A DNA stretch of 64,000 nucleotides, taken from contig NZ_SRLD01000003.1 in NCBI RefSeq assembly GCF_004745955.1, positions 114,740 to 178,739 of the forward strand, given 5' to 3'. Below the pieces are notes generated by a model. The model worked only from the letters and a program-made list of their open reading frames with translations, was not told where the DNA came from and ran no database searches. The translations under genes and the position numbers were made by a program. The DNA is from Hymenobacter elongatus (lineage in GTDB: Bacteria; Bacteroidota; Bacteroidia; Cytophagales; Hymenobacteraceae). Numbering within the stretch: the first letter of the stretch is position 1; every line of letters begins with the position of its first letter. Shown one piece after another: positions 16,071-25,792 of this stretch.

Positions 16071-17165
16071 TTACTGCACCTTCACCGTGGCCGCCACGCT
16101 CATACCGGCGCGCAGCGGGTGCTGAGGGTCCATGTTGTCGAGCACGATTTTCACGGGCACGCGCTGCGTCACCTTCACGAAGTTGCCGGAAGCATTGTCG
16201 GGCGGCAGCAGGGCGAAGCGCGCCCCGGTAGCGGCCGACATCGACTCGATTTTGCCCTGAAACTCCACGTTTGGATAGGCATCTACCTCAATGGTTACGG
16301 GCTGGCCCACTTTCATCTTCGCCAGCTGGGTTTCCTTGAAGTTGGCCACAATCCAGGTTTGCTCCGAGGCCACCAGCGCCATCAGCTGCTGGCCGGGGGC
16401 CACTACCTGGCCGGGCTGCACATTTTTCCGGCTCACAACGCCAGTGCCGGGGGCTACCAGCGTGGTGTAGCTGAGCTGCAGCCGGGCGTTGTCGAGGTCG
16501 GCTTGGCGCTGCTTCACCACGGCCTGGGCCACTGCCACCTGCTGCTGGGCGGCCACTACTTGCTGGCGCGCCACCTGCACCTGCTGCTGGGCCGTGGCGC
16601 GCTGGGCACTGGTCGAGTTGAGGTTGGCCTGCACCGCGTCGTACTCGCTCTGCGGAATGATATCCTCCTTGCGCAGAAAGGCGCTGCGCTTGAGGTCCTT
16701 CTCCAGCTTGGAGCGGCTGGCATCACTCACCCCAATCGACGACTGGGCGGTGCTGACGGTGGCCGAGGCCGTGCCCACGCCCGCGCGGGCCGCCACCACA
16801 TTGGCCTGCGCGGCCGCCAGGGCGGCTTCGGCCGCATTCACGCGCTGCTGGTAGTCGGCTGGGTCAAGGGTGGCTAGCACGTCGCCTTTTTTCACCAGCT
16901 GATTTTCCTGCACCTTCACCTCCAGCACCGGGCCGCCCACGCGCGGCAATACCGGATACACGTCGCCTTCTACCTGTGCGTCGTCGGTGTCTTCGTGGGC
17001 CAGGCCAAACTGATAGCGCTGCCAGCCATAGTAGCTGCCGGCCAGCAGCACCAAGGCCAGAATAATGAAAATGATGGGCCGTTTTGAGCGGCCGGCCGGC
17101 ACTTCGGCTTCGGGCGAAGCCTGGTAGGGCGTACTGGCTTGGTCGGGTTGAACAGGAGTTGCCAT
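16071..17165 (-). CDS. emrA: HlyD/EmrA-type membrane-fusion adaptor
   Basis: 364 residues from the ATG at 17165; the open frame extends upstream but only this start gives a short cytoplasmic segment before the single helix (P-I-I-F-I-I-L-A-L-V-L-L-A). Then the biotinyl-lipoyl half-motif (V-E-G-D-V-Y-P-V-L-P-R-V-G-G-P-V), a long Ala/Gln-rich coiled coil (residues ~110-220), the second half-motif (T-L-V-A-P-G-T-G-V-V-S-R), and beta-barrel domain. It links EmrB in the inner membrane to a TolC-type outer-membrane channel. Lies between usp and emrB in the operon. Confidence 0.93.
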   Translation of the reverse strand: MATPVQPDQASTPYQASPEAEVPAGRSKRPIIFIILALVLLAGSYYGWQRYQFGLAHEDTDDAQVEGDVYPVLPRVGGPVLEVKVQENQLVKKGDVLATLDPADYQQRVNAAEAALAAAQANVVAARAGVGTASATVSTAQSSIGVSDASRSKLEKDLKRSAFLRKEDIIPQSEYDAVQANLNSTSAQRATAQQQVQVARQQVVAAQQQVAVAQAVVKQRQADLDNARLQLSYTTLVAPGTGVVSRKNVQPGQVVAPGQQLMALVASEQTWIVANFKETQLAKMKVGQPVTIEVDAYPNVEFQGKIESMSAATGARFALLPPDNASGNFVKVTQRVPVKIVLDNMDPQHPLRAGMSVAATVKVQ

Positions 17166-17239
17166 GGAAAGTATCGGGGAGTAGTTGTTCGTTGTGGTCG
17201 TAAGGCAGGGCGGCAAGCACTCTGCCGGGAGTTTTTTTC

Positions 17240-17671
17240 TTAAGCCGACTTCTGGTTCAGGTCTGTGCTGTGGGCGGTGACGAGCAGCGTGGCGCACGGC
17301 GCGGTCCGGACTACGGCCTCGGCGGTGCCGCCCATCAGAAAGCGGCTCAGACCCGTTTGGCCGTGGGCGCCTATTACGATGAGGTCGGCGGCCTGGCGGC
17401 GGGCAGCAGCCACGATTTCGGCGGCGGTGTCGCCCCGCAGCACGCTGGTTGTTACGCGGGCTCCGGCTTGCTCGGCCGCTACCCGGTGCGGGGCCAGCTG
17501 CGCGGTGGCGGCCAGCTCGGCGTGGTCGGCACGCCGCGCCGGCTGCGGCGTCAGCACGTGCACCAGGCGCAATTCTGCCTTTGCGCCAGCCGCCAGCACT
17601 GCGGCATAGGCCACCACCGCCACCGTGGCCGCCGAGAAGTCAACCGGGCAAAAAATGAGCGAGAGAGTCAT
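17240..17671 (-). CDS. Universal stress protein (UspA family)
   Basis: 143 residues, single Usp domain. The start I-F-C-P-V-D-F-S matches the family's first strand, and G-A-H-G-Q-T-G-L-S-R-F-L-M-G-G-T-A is the G-2x-G-9x-G-[ST] ATP-binding motif, so it should be an ATP-binding member. It sits inside the efflux operon, 76 bases after tolC and 74 before emrA, which is unusual and suggests co-regulation of stress response and export. Confidence 0.92.
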   Translation of the reverse strand: MTLSLIFCPVDFSAATVAVVAYAAVLAAGAKAELRLVHVLTPQPARRADHAELAATAQLAPHRVAAEQAGARVTTSVLRGDTAAEIVAAARRQAADLIVIGAHGQTGLSRFLMGGTAEAVVRTAPCATLLVTAHSTDLNQKSA

Positions 17672-17747
17672 GCGGAAAAAGGTATGAGCTGGTGAATGCT
17701 GACGTACTGGTAGCGCGACGGGCAGTAGGCTGCTGCTGCCCTTTCCG

Positions 17748-19073
17748 CTACCAGATTTGCTCGCCGGTGGCGCGCTTGAGCTGGTATTGGCCGAGGGTGT
17801 AGTTATAAATGGCCTGCAAGCGGGCCAGGCGGGCCTGGGCCAGGGAGGTTTCGGCGTCCAGCACGTCGAGGTTGGTGCCTACATCGTAGCGGTAGCGGGC
17901 TTTGGCGCGCGTCAGGGCATCGGTAGCCTGGGCAATCTGAAGCTGGGCGTTTTCGTAGCGCGCCGTGCTCGACTGCAGGTTGTTGGCCGCCTGCCGCACA
18001 TCGGCCCTGATTTGCTCCTGCGTATCCTGAATGCGCGACTGGGCTCCGCGAATGGTGGCCAGGGCCTCGGTGCGCTGGTTCTTGTTTTTGTTGCCGTCAT
18101 AAATAGGCACCGACAGCTGCACCACGCCCACCGTGTTTGGCCGAATCTTGCCCAGATTGGGCAGGTAGCCGTTTTTAGCGCCTACTTGTCCGCCTACGCC
18201 CAACAGCGGCATGTTGCTGCGCTCAATGAGCTTCAGGCTTAGGTTGGCGGTTTGTTCGGCGTCGCGGGCCAGCTTCACTTCGGGCCGGTTTTCGACGGCC
18301 TGCGCCACGGCGGCACTCACATCGAGCGGCTGCGGCGCGTAGCGGAAAGCGCCGCGCACCGGCACCGCCGCGTACTCGGGCTTGTGTAGCAGGCGGGCCA
18401 GCTGCACCTGCTGGTTTTGCAGCTGGTTTTCCAGATCGATGCGCGTATTCTGGGCCTGGGTAATGCGCACCAGGGTAGTCGTCACGTCGAAGCGGGTGCT
18501 TACGCCGCCTTCTACCCGCTTTTCCATTTCGCGCTGGTGCTGCTTGAGGGAAGCAATCTGCGCGTCCTGCACCTTGATGCTTTCCCGCACGAACAGAATG
18601 TTATAGTAGACTTGAGCGGCCGAATATGCCAGGTCCCGCCGCGTCACGGTGATGTTGTCGAGGGCCGTCAGGCGGCGACTTTCGGCCAGGTTATAGGTCG
18701 CCTCCTTCTTACCGAAGTCGAGCAGGCCGTACTGCACCGTAATGTGGGCGTCGTAGTTGTTGTTGGGCGCCAGCTGAAATTCGGGTGCGTCGGGGGCCAG
18801 CTGCAGCTTCACCACCGGGTCGATGCGGGTGTAAGTAGCCGTGCCCGTTATCTGGGGCAAAAAGCCGCCCCGGCTCTGCGTTACCCTACTCGTAGCAGCG
18901 TTTACTTCTTCTTCGAGCGTCGTAATGGCCGGATTGGCATCGAGCACCGAGCGAATGGTGCCGTCCAGGGACAGAGAATCGGCTAGTACCAGGCTTTGGG
19001 CGTGGGCCGCGCCGGCTCCAAACAGAAGCCCTAAAGCCAGGACTGGAGCGGCGAACAGTGGTCGGGAAAGCAT
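17748..19073 (-). CDS. TolC-family outer-membrane efflux protein
   Basis: About 441 residues from the ATG at 19073, the start that gives a signal peptide (MLSRPLFAAPVLALG, cleavage near A-H-A-Q). Two OEP repeats are visible: L-x-x-N-P-A-I-T-T-L-E near residue 40 and E-N-R-P-E-V-K-L-A-R-D-A-E near residue 250, each followed by long helices. It forms the trimeric outer-membrane exit duct for EmrAB. First gene of the operon. A sigma-54-like element lies 33-47 bases upstream and a sigma-54 activator gene is divergent, suggesting activated expression. Confidence 0.92.
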   Translation of the reverse strand: MLSRPLFAAPVLALGLLFGAGAAHAQSLVLADSLSLDGTIRSVLDANPAITTLEEEVNAATSRVTQSRGGFLPQITGTATYTRIDPVVKLQLAPDAPEFQLAPNNNYDAHITVQYGLLDFGKKEATYNLAESRRLTALDNITVTRRDLAYSAAQVYYNILFVRESIKVQDAQIASLKQHQREMEKRVEGGVSTRFDVTTTLVRITQAQNTRIDLENQLQNQQVQLARLLHKPEYAAVPVRGAFRYAPQPLDVSAAVAQAVENRPEVKLARDAEQTANLSLKLIERSNMPLLGVGGQVGAKNGYLPNLGKIRPNTVGVVQLSVPIYDGNKNKNQRTEALATIRGAQSRIQDTQEQIRADVRQAANNLQSSTARYENAQLQIAQATDALTRAKARYRYDVGTNLDVLDAETSLAQARLARLQAIYNYTLGQYQLKRATGEQIW

Positions 19074-19105
19074 CAGAGATACAACTTGTTGGTGCGTCCC
19101 CGCTA

Positions 19106-19120
19106 CCCAACCGTGTGCCA
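19106..19120 (-). promoter_or_regulatory. Candidate sigma-54 (-24/-12) promoter of the efflux operon
   Basis: On the minus strand 19120-19106 reads TGGCACACGGTTGGG. TGGCAC is a perfect -24 box; the -12 region (TGGG instead of TTGC) keeps the essential G at correct spacing but lacks the C. Predicted start near 19095, 22 bases before the tolC ATG. The adjacent activator gene supports it. Confidence 0.45.
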
Positions 19121-19233
19121 AGCGAGTAATGCAACGTTGGTGTTGCGCAAAAACAGCCTTTACAGCACTAAAACCCCCTTTTAACTTTTAAAAAAGATGT
19201 AATAATCGATTTTACCACTTCGCGGTTTTCCTT

Positions 19234-19275
19234 ACATATCAGGATATCCTATAATACATTCCTCACATATCAGGA
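19234..19275. promoter_or_regulatory. Paired 11-bp direct repeats, candidate activator sites
   Basis: ACATATCAGGA occurs at 19234-19244 and 19265-19275, 31 bases apart (about three helical turns). The first copy is part of the palindrome AGGATATCCT at 19241-19250. They lie ahead of the sigma-54 activator's ATG and ~115-150 bases upstream of the candidate tolC promoter, a usual distance for enhancer sites or for autoregulation. Confidence 0.45.
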
Positions 19276-19286
19276 ATAATACCCAC

Positions 19287-21380
19287 ATGCTCAACCAGGA
19301 CGACTCGCTGCTGCTGTATCTCAACGAGGCCATTGCCACCACGCGCAGCAAGGAAAAGCTGTTTCAGATCGTCACGGAAAAGCTCCGGCTCATCTTCCCC
19401 TTCGATATGATAGCCGTGGTCACGCTCGACAGCGCCCACCAGTACAAGCGCCTGTTTATGCGCGACTACCTGGGCGAGGTTCCTTACCCGGCTTCCCAGG
19501 TACCGGTAGCGACGCTGGTAGCCGATTCGCCGGCGGAGCTTTTCCTGCGGGAGCCGCACGTACAGCAGTTCGATATCCGGGAGCTGACGCAGGATTACCC
19601 GGAGTTCATGCCATTTCTCTTGCTCCAGCAGCGCGGCGTCTACTACGTCACCATCGTCCCGCTGCGCACCGGTGGGCAGCTCATTGGCTTGCTGTCGATG
19701 GCCGCGCGGCAGCGGCCCGACTTCACGCCCGCCGATGTTTCGCTGCTGGAAAAAATCGGGAGCCTGATTGCGGTAGCCGTCAGCAACACGCTGGCCTTTG
19801 AGGATGTGGCCCGGCGCGAGCGGGAAAAATCCCTCCAGCTCGCCGTCAACAACGCCCTACTGAGCCGCAAAGACCGCGCGGCCCTGTTCCTGACCGTGGC
19901 CGAGGAAATTGACCGCATCGTGCCCATCGACTACTTCGGCGTCCGCATCCGACAGCGCGAGTCGGGCACCCAGGGCTTCGCCGAGTTTTCCAGGCAGCCC
20001 GATGGCCGCTTTTTGCAGCTGGAGGAAACCCGTTGGGACGGGATTCCCAACCGGGAGCAGCTGCAGGCCGAAACGTTTGGGCTCTTCACCCAGCCACTGC
20101 TCTTCACCGGCCCCGACTATGAAGTGGCGGCCCGCCGCTACCGCATGCTGCGCTACACCATGGAAAAAAACGGCACCCGCGCCATGCTGGGCGTGCCGCT
20201 CTGGACCGAAGGCGACCATGCCGCCGCCCTGATTCTGGCCAGCCGCCGCCCCGATGCCTTCACCCCCGACGACCTGACGCTGATAACCAGCCTGGCTCCC
20301 CAAATCACGCTGGCCATGCAGAACCTGGCGGCTTTCGAGCAGATAGAGGCGCTCCGGGCTCAGCTGGAGCGGGAGAAAACCTACCTCATCGACGAAATAA
20401 ATACCACCGCCAAGTTCGAAGACTTCGTGGGCCCGAGCACCAGTATGCAGCAGGTCCAGACCCGCATTGCGCAGGTAGCTCCCACCGATTCCACGGTGCT
20501 CATCACCGGCGAAACCGGCACGGGCAAGGAGCTGGTGGCGCGGGCGCTGCACAACCTGTCGCCCCGAAAAGAACGCGCCTTGATTAAGCTGAACTGCGCC
20601 GCATTGCCCGCCCAGCTGATCGAAAGTGAGCTGTTTGGCCACGAAAAAGGCGCGTTTACGGGTGCTCACGACCGGCGCATGGGCAAGTTTGAGCTGGCCG
20701 ACGGCGGCACTATTTTCCTGGATGAAGTCGGGGAGCTGCCGCTCGACTTGCAGGCCAAACTGCTGCGGGTATTGCAGGAAAAAGAATTTGAGCGCATCGG
20801 CGGGCGCCGCGTTATCAGGGCCGATGTGCGCGTTATTGCCGCCACCAACCGGGTGCTGGAGGAGGAAGTAGCCGCCGGCCGCTTCCGCGCCGACCTGTAC
20901 TACCGCCTCAACGTGTTTCCTGTTCGGCTGCCCGCCCTGCGCGAGCGGCCCGAAGACGTCGAGCCCTTGATGCGGCATTTTCTGGAGCGCTTCACCAAGC
21001 AGATGGGCAAGCCCGTGCGCGGCCTGCGGGCCCGCGACTTGCGGGCGTTGCAGCAATACGGCTGGCCCGGCAACGTGCGCCAGCTGGAGCACGTGCTGGA
21101 GCAGTCCGTCATCGTAAGCCAAGGGCCGTTTCTGGAATTCGCGGGCTTTTCGGCGGCGCAGGTGGTTGCCGCCCGCTCGTTTTCGGAGCAGCAGGATGAG
21201 CCCCTGAAAACGCTCCGTGACCAGGAGCGCGACCATATTATGGCGGCGCTCAAACACACGGCCGGGCGCGTGAGCGGCCCCAACGGCGCGGCCGCTATTC
21301 TGGATATTAACGCCAAAACGCTGGAAGCCCGCATGAAAAAGCTCGGTATCCGGCGCGAGCACCAGGTAGTGCCGGTGTAG
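19287..21380 (+). CDS. Sigma-54-dependent transcriptional activator with two GAF domains (FhlA/NorR-like)
   Basis: 697 residues: GAF domain ~15-170, second GAF ~185-345, a short coiled coil ~345-370, AAA+ domain ~380-615, Fis-type HTH ~640-690. Walker A is G-E-T-G-T-G-K-E (408-415), G-A-F-T-G-A (455-460) contacts sigma-54, Walker B is [12 protein letters not shown]. It hydrolyses ATP to remodel sigma-54 holoenzyme. GAF domains imply a small-molecule or redox signal rather than phosphorylation. Divergent from tolC-usp-emrAB, which it probably controls. Signal unknown. Confidence 0.94.
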   Translation: MLNQDDSLLLYLNEAIATTRSKEKLFQIVTEKLRLIFPFDMIAVVTLDSAHQYKRLFMRDYLGEVPYPASQVPVATLVADSPAELFLREPHVQQFDIRELTQDYPEFMPFLLLQQRGVYYVTIVPLRTGGQLIGLLSMAARQRPDFTPADVSLLEKIGSLIAVAVSNTLAFEDVARREREKSLQLAVNNALLSRKDRAALFLTVAEEIDRIVPIDYFGVRIRQRESGTQGFAEFSRQPDGRFLQLEETRWDGIPNREQLQAETFGLFTQPLLFTGPDYEVAARRYRMLRYTMEKNGTRAMLGVPLWTEGDHAAALILASRRPDAFTPDDLTLITSLAPQITLAMQNLAAFEQIEALRAQLEREKTYLIDEINTTAKFEDFVGPSTSMQQVQTRIAQVAPTDSTVLITGETGTGKELVARALHNLSPRKERALIKLNCAALPAQLIESELFGHEKGAFTGAHDRRMGKFELADGGTIFLDEVGELPLDLQAKLLRVLQEKEFERIGGRRVIRADVRVIAATNRVLEEEVAAGRFRADLYYRLNVFPVRLPALRERPEDVEPLMRHFLERFTKQMGKPVRGLRARDLRALQQYGWPGNVRQLEHVLEQSVIVSQGPFLEFAGFSAAQVVAARSFSEQQDEPLKTLRDQERDHIMAALKHTAGRVSGPNGAAAILDINAKTLEARMKKLGIRREHQVVPV

Positions 21381-21568
21381 GTGTAGCCTGTGGCGTAGTG
21401 CGATGTATATGTGCTCCAACGGGCAGCCGCCAGATCAGACAGGACACCAGAATGTAAAATCACACGCACCCGCCCTTACGAGTGACAAGGCCCCGAGCCA
21501 GCGGCGTGCCGCTGGCCGCAGCCGAACGCCGCGTGGCTTTTTGGCGTTTTGCCCGTACTTTTCCCCCA

Positions 21569-22888
21569 ATGCCCGACTCCACTGCTCCGTTTACACCTGC
21601 TCAGCTCACCCGCGACCATGTAGTGCGCGCCCTGCGCCAGATCGATCGGGACGACCAGCCGCTGCCGCCCAGCACGGTCTATGATTTGGTGTACAAGGGT
21701 CGGCGCTACCCACCCCGGCCGGTGTTGCAGCTGGCTTTTCGCCTGGCCAGCGGGCAGCCCGCTGCGACACTGCCGCTGCTGGCTGGCACGCCCACCAACA
21801 CGCTGCTCGAACGCCTCGATTTTACCGTCGCCACCAAGCGGCCCACGCTGGCCAACTCGCCCCACGACGGCGACGTGGCCGCCCAGGATGCCATGCGGGA
21901 GCTGTACACCGGCCCCGCATCGGCAACTACGGCAACTGCGCCGGGCAAAGCGCGGGAAGCTGTTACTGCCCTCGCCGCCGAGCCTCTGTTGGCCTATACG
22001 CTTCCCCCACCTGTTCCCTACGACCGCGCCACGGCGCTGCGGGAGTTGTTTTTATCGGCTGAAAGCTTGGCCCAGGCGGAAGCGGCTCTGCAGCGGCGGC
22101 ACAACCTGATTGTGCAGGGTCCGCCGGGTACCGGCAAAACGTTTCTGGCCCGGCGGCTGGCCTGGCTGGGCCTGGGCAGCACCGATGCAGCCCGAATTGA
22201 GCTGGTGCAGTTTCACCCCAGCTACAGTTACGAGGACTTTATTCAGGGTTTCCGGCCCGATGCCCAGGGCGTATTTCGCCTCACGGCCGGGGTGCTGCTC
22301 GACATCTGCCAGAAAGCTGCCGCCGAGCCGGATAAACCTTATTTCCTGCTCATCGACGAAATCAATCGGGGCAATGTGAGCCGGATTTTCGGGGAATTGC
22401 TGCTGCTCCTGGAAACCGATAAGCGCGGGCCGGGCCACGCCGTGCGCCTGCCCTACGCCCCGGCCGACGCGCCCCGGTTCTTCGTGCCCGAAAACCTCTT
22501 CGTTATCGGCACCATGAACACCGCCGACCGGTCACTGGCACCGCTGGACTATGCTTTGCGCCGCCGCTTTGCCTTCATCCGGATGACACCGGAATTTGGC
22601 CTGCCGCTGCAACAGCTGCTAGCGGCCCACGCGGTGCCCACACCGGTTATCAGCCGCCTTGTCGGCCGCCTCACCGAACTCAACCAGGCCATAGCCGACG
22701 ACCCGGAGCTGGGGCCGGATTTCCAGCTTGGGCACAGCTATTTCTGCCAGCCGCCACCCAACCCGGCGGAATCAGCGGCTTGGCTGGCGGCTATTCTGGA
22801 GCAGGAAATAGTACCGCTGCTGGAGGAGTACTGGCTCGACCAGCCCGCCAAAGCGGCCGCCCACCGCCGGAAGCTGCTCGGTTCCTGA
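21569..22888 (+). CDS. mcrB: McrB-type GTPase of a McrBC restriction system
   Basis: 439 residues from the ATG at 21569; the frame is open upstream but no earlier start encodes a plausible protein. Residues ~30-85 (S-T-V-Y-D-L-V-Y-K-G-R-R-Y-P-P-R-P-V-L) resemble the ScoMcrA-type N-terminal head domain used for DNA recognition. The AAA+ part has Walker A G-P-P-G-T-G-K-T (~184-191), Walker B F-L-L-I-D-E-I-N-R-G-N, and the McrB GTP signature M-N-T-A-D-R-S. It powers translocation and, with McrC 12 bases downstream, cuts modified DNA. Target modification is not predictable. Confidence 0.92.
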   Translation: MPDSTAPFTPAQLTRDHVVRALRQIDRDDQPLPPSTVYDLVYKGRRYPPRPVLQLAFRLASGQPAATLPLLAGTPTNTLLERLDFTVATKRPTLANSPHDGDVAAQDAMRELYTGPASATTATAPGKAREAVTALAAEPLLAYTLPPPVPYDRATALRELFLSAESLAQAEAALQRRHNLIVQGPPGTGKTFLARRLAWLGLGSTDAARIELVQFHPSYSYEDFIQGFRPDAQGVFRLTAGVLLDICQKAAAEPDKPYFLLIDEINRGNVSRIFGELLLLLETDKRGPGHAVRLPYAPADAPRFFVPENLFVIGTMNTADRSLAPLDYALRRRFAFIRMTPEFGLPLQQLLAAHAVPTPVISRLVGRLTELNQAIADDPELGPDFQLGHSYFCQPPPNPAESAAWLAAILEQEIVPLLEEYWLDQPAKAAAHRRKLLGS

Positions 22889-22900
22889 CCCCGCGCTGGT

Positions 22901-23935
22901 ATGATTCCGATTCAGAACCTGTACTACCTGCTATGCTACGCCTGGAACCGGCTGCCGGAGCGCGAGGAGCTGTTGGCGGTAGAAGCAGCGCCGTTTCACC
23001 GGCCGCTGGAGCTCCTTACGCAGGTGCTGCTCACCGGCACCCGCCGACTGCTGCGGCAGGGCCTGGGCCTACAGTATAGAGAGCAGGAAGCAGAGCTGCC
23101 CGAGCTGCGGGGCCGCCTGCTGCTGGCCCCCAGCCTCAGCCGCGACCTACTGCGGCGCGGCCGGGCCGTGTGCGCCTACGATGAGCTGGTGGCTGACACA
23201 CCGTTTAACGGGTTGCTTCTCGGCACGTTAGAGCAGCTCAGCCGCACCCGTCAGGTGTCGGCACCGCTTCGGCAGCAGGTGCGGGCGGTGCGGCGGCGCT
23301 TCCCCGCGCAGGTAGTTGCCAGGGCCTGCACCGCGCACACGCTTCGGCACCTGTGGCGACTCCGCCCCCAGGGGCTGGAGGGTTTTTTACTTAATATCTG
23401 CAGCCTGATTCAGCACAGTGCCCTGCCCACGCCCGACGCGGCCGGCCGGGCCCGGTTCCGCGACTTTCGGCGCGACGAGCGGCTGATGGCCCAGCTGTTT
23501 GAAGCCTTCGTGCGCAACTTCTACCGCCACGAGCAGCGGCGGTTTCGGGTGCTGTCCGAAACCATTGCCTGGCAGGCCGCCGCCGAGCACTCCGCCGACT
23601 TAGCGCTACTGCCCGTGATGATAACCGACACCACGCTGGAAGCCCCCGACCGCAAAATTATTCTCGACACCAAATACTATACGGCCGCCCTGCGCCCACG
23701 CTACGACCAGCAGCGGTTGATTTCGCCCCACCTCTACCAGCTGTATGCCTACCTGCAAAACCAGCCCCGCGCGCCGCAGCAACAGCTGGAAGGCATTCTG
23801 CTGTATCCGGCGGCGCAGCACGAGCTGGCGGTGCGCTACACGCTGGGTGGCCACCCGGTGCGCGTAGTCACCCTCGATCTGAACCAGCCCTGGCCCGGCA
23901 TAGCCGCCGATTTGTTGGCCCTGATTCATTACTAG
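22901..23935 (+). CDS. mcrC: McrC-type PD-(D/E)XK nuclease subunit
   Basis: 344 residues. N-terminus I-P-I-Q-N-L-Y-Y-L-L-C-Y-A-W is the typical McrC opening. The nuclease core near residue 245-265 reads M-I-T-D-T-T-L ... K-I-I-L-D-T-K-Y-Y, giving the D ... D-x-K catalytic set. McrC stimulates McrB GTPase and supplies the cleavage activity of this modification-dependent (type IV) restriction enzyme. It follows mcrB by 12 bases, one operon. No methyltransferase is nearby, as expected for type IV. Confidence 0.92.
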   Translation: MIPIQNLYYLLCYAWNRLPEREELLAVEAAPFHRPLELLTQVLLTGTRRLLRQGLGLQYREQEAELPELRGRLLLAPSLSRDLLRRGRAVCAYDELVADTPFNGLLLGTLEQLSRTRQVSAPLRQQVRAVRRRFPAQVVARACTAHTLRHLWRLRPQGLEGFLLNICSLIQHSALPTPDAAGRARFRDFRRDERLMAQLFEAFVRNFYRHEQRRFRVLSETIAWQAAAEHSADLALLPVMITDTTLEAPDRKIILDTKYYTAALRPRYDQQRLISPHLYQLYAYLQNQPRAPQQQLEGILLYPAAQHELAVRYTLGGHPVRVVTLDLNQPWPGIAADLLALIHY

Positions 23936-24123
23936 CAGAAGTCGCCAGGTGGCTATGCTGGGGTCGCGCGCAAGGCATCATCCCCGCGCCGACGCGCCAT
24001 TTCTCTCCGGTGTACTTGTCCTGCTTGCAGCCCTTGTAGCGAAGGTTGTGTCTGTGAGATTGGGTTTTCCCGCTTTTCTGCTTAAACTGCTCTCCACTCC
24101 TCCTATTTAAAAGATCTACCCTC

Positions 24124-25776
24124 TTGAAACGACGTGAATTTGTAGGGCTGACCAGCCTCGCCGCTGGCGCCCTGTTCCTGCCGAATTTTCCCGGCTTCGG
24201 CGGCACGCTGGTCGACCCGGCGCGCCTGTTGGAGCCGATGATGGACGCGGCCGTGAACAAACGCCTGGCCGATGCGGCCATGAACGCAGCCAAATCAGCC
24301 GGCGCCTCCTACGCCGACGTGCGCATCGGGCGCTACCTCAACCAGAGCATCTTCACCCGCGAAAAGCAGGTGCAGAACATTGCCAGCGGCGAGAGTTATG
24401 GCGCGGGCGTACGGGTGCTGGCCAATGGCACCTGGGGTTTTGCCGCCACCAACACCGTAACGGAAGCTGGCTTGGTTAAAGCTGCCCAAACGGCGGTACA
24501 GATTGCCAAGGCTAACTCGAAAGTGCAGAAGGAGCCAGTGAAACTGGCCCCGCAAAAAGGCTACGGCGACGTGACCTGGAAGACGCCTATTCAGCAAAAC
24601 GCCTTCGAGGTGCCCATTGCCCAGAAAGTAGAGTTGCTGCTGGCCGCCAACGCCAAAGCCCTCGACAACGGCGCTAACTTCGTGAACTCGGCCCTGTTCC
24701 AGATCAACGAGCAGAAGTACTTCGCCTCCACCGACGGCTCCTACATCGACCAGGATATTCACCGCATCTGGCCCACGTTTGGCGTCACGGCCATCGACCG
24801 CGCCTCGGGCAAGTTCCGGACGCGTGAAGCCCTGAGTGCCCCCATGGGCCTCGGCTACGAGTACATGGTGCCCAAAGCCGCCGATAAGATTGCCGGGCCG
24901 GCGGGTACCGGTCTCATCGGCTACAAAAACAGCTACGACATTCTGGAAGACGCCGCGCTGGCCGCCAAACAGACCAAGGAAAAGCTTACCGCGAAATCAG
25001 TGACGCCGGGCAAGTACGACCTCGTGCTCGACCCCAACCACCTGGGCCTCACCATTCACGAATCGGTGGGCCACGCCACGGAGCTGGACCGCGTGCTGGG
25101 CTACGAAGCCAACTATGCCGGTACTTCCTTCGCTACGCTCGACTGGAAAAAGCAGAACAAGCCCTACGGCTCGAAGGTCGTGAACATCGTGGCCGACAAG
25201 CTGCAGCCCGGTTCGCTGGGTGCCGTGGGCTACGACGACGAGGGCGTAAAAACCAAAGAGTGGAACATTATTAAAGACGGCGTGCTGGTGGATTACCAGA
25301 AAACCCGCGACCAGGCGCACATCGTGGGCCAGAACGAATCGGATGGGTGCAGCTACTCGCAGTCGTGGCAGGACGTGCAGTTTCAGCGCATGGCCAACAT
25401 CAGCCTGAAGCCCGGCACGCAGAAGATGAGCGTGGACGACATGATCAAGAACGTGGACAAAGGCATTTACATTGCCGGCCGCGGCTCGTTCTCCATCGAC
25501 CAGCAGCGCTACAACTTCCAGTTTGGCGGCACGGTGTACTACGCCATTGAGAAAGGCAAGATTGCGGGCATGCTCGAAGACGTGGCCTACCAGGCCAATA
25601 CGCAAGAGTTCTGGAACTCCTGCGCCGCCATCTGCGACGAGTCGGACTACCGCCTGTTCGGCTCTTTCTTCGACGGCAAGGGCCAGCCCAGCCAGGTTTC
25701 GGCCGTGAGCCACGGCTCAGCTCACACTCGTTTCAATGGCGTCAACGTCATCAACACCGCCCGCAAAGTCGGCTAA
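24124..25776 (+). CDS. tldD: TldD-family metallopeptidase with Tat signal, copy 1
   Basis: 550 residues from a TTG start that is conserved, with its context CCCTC, in the second copy. The N-terminus K-R-R-E-F-V-G-L-T plus a hydrophobic stretch is a twin-arginine export signal. The TldD fold follows (A-S-Y-A-D-V-R-I-G near 60) with the zinc motif H-E-S-V-G-H at 312-317. TldD pairs with TldE/PmbA to form a heterodimeric protease that cleaves unfolded peptides; E. coli TldDE works in the cytoplasm on microcin B17 and CcdA. Here export is predicted, a Bacteroidota trait. pmbA starts 16 bases downstream. Highly similar to the copy at 27287. Confidence 0.93.
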   Translation: MKRREFVGLTSLAAGALFLPNFPGFGGTLVDPARLLEPMMDAAVNKRLADAAMNAAKSAGASYADVRIGRYLNQSIFTREKQVQNIASGESYGAGVRVLANGTWGFAATNTVTEAGLVKAAQTAVQIAKANSKVQKEPVKLAPQKGYGDVTWKTPIQQNAFEVPIAQKVELLLAANAKALDNGANFVNSALFQINEQKYFASTDGSYIDQDIHRIWPTFGVTAIDRASGKFRTREALSAPMGLGYEYMVPKAADKIAGPAGTGLIGYKNSYDILEDAALAAKQTKEKLTAKSVTPGKYDLVLDPNHLGLTIHESVGHATELDRVLGYEANYAGTSFATLDWKKQNKPYGSKVVNIVADKLQPGSLGAVGYDDEGVKTKEWNIIKDGVLVDYQKTRDQAHIVGQNESDGCSYSQSWQDVQFQRMANISLKPGTQKMSVDDMIKNVDKGIYIAGRGSFSIDQQRYNFQFGGTVYYAIEKGKIAGMLEDVAYQANTQEFWNSCAAICDESDYRLFGSFFDGKGQPSQVSAVSHGSAHTRFNGVNVINTARKVG

Positions 25777-25792
25777 CCGCACAACCCTACCA

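Noticed and set aside
19857..21419. 520-codon minus-strand frame opposite the sigma-54 activator
   Set aside because: Antisense to a complete GAF-AAA-HTH protein; product resembles nothing.
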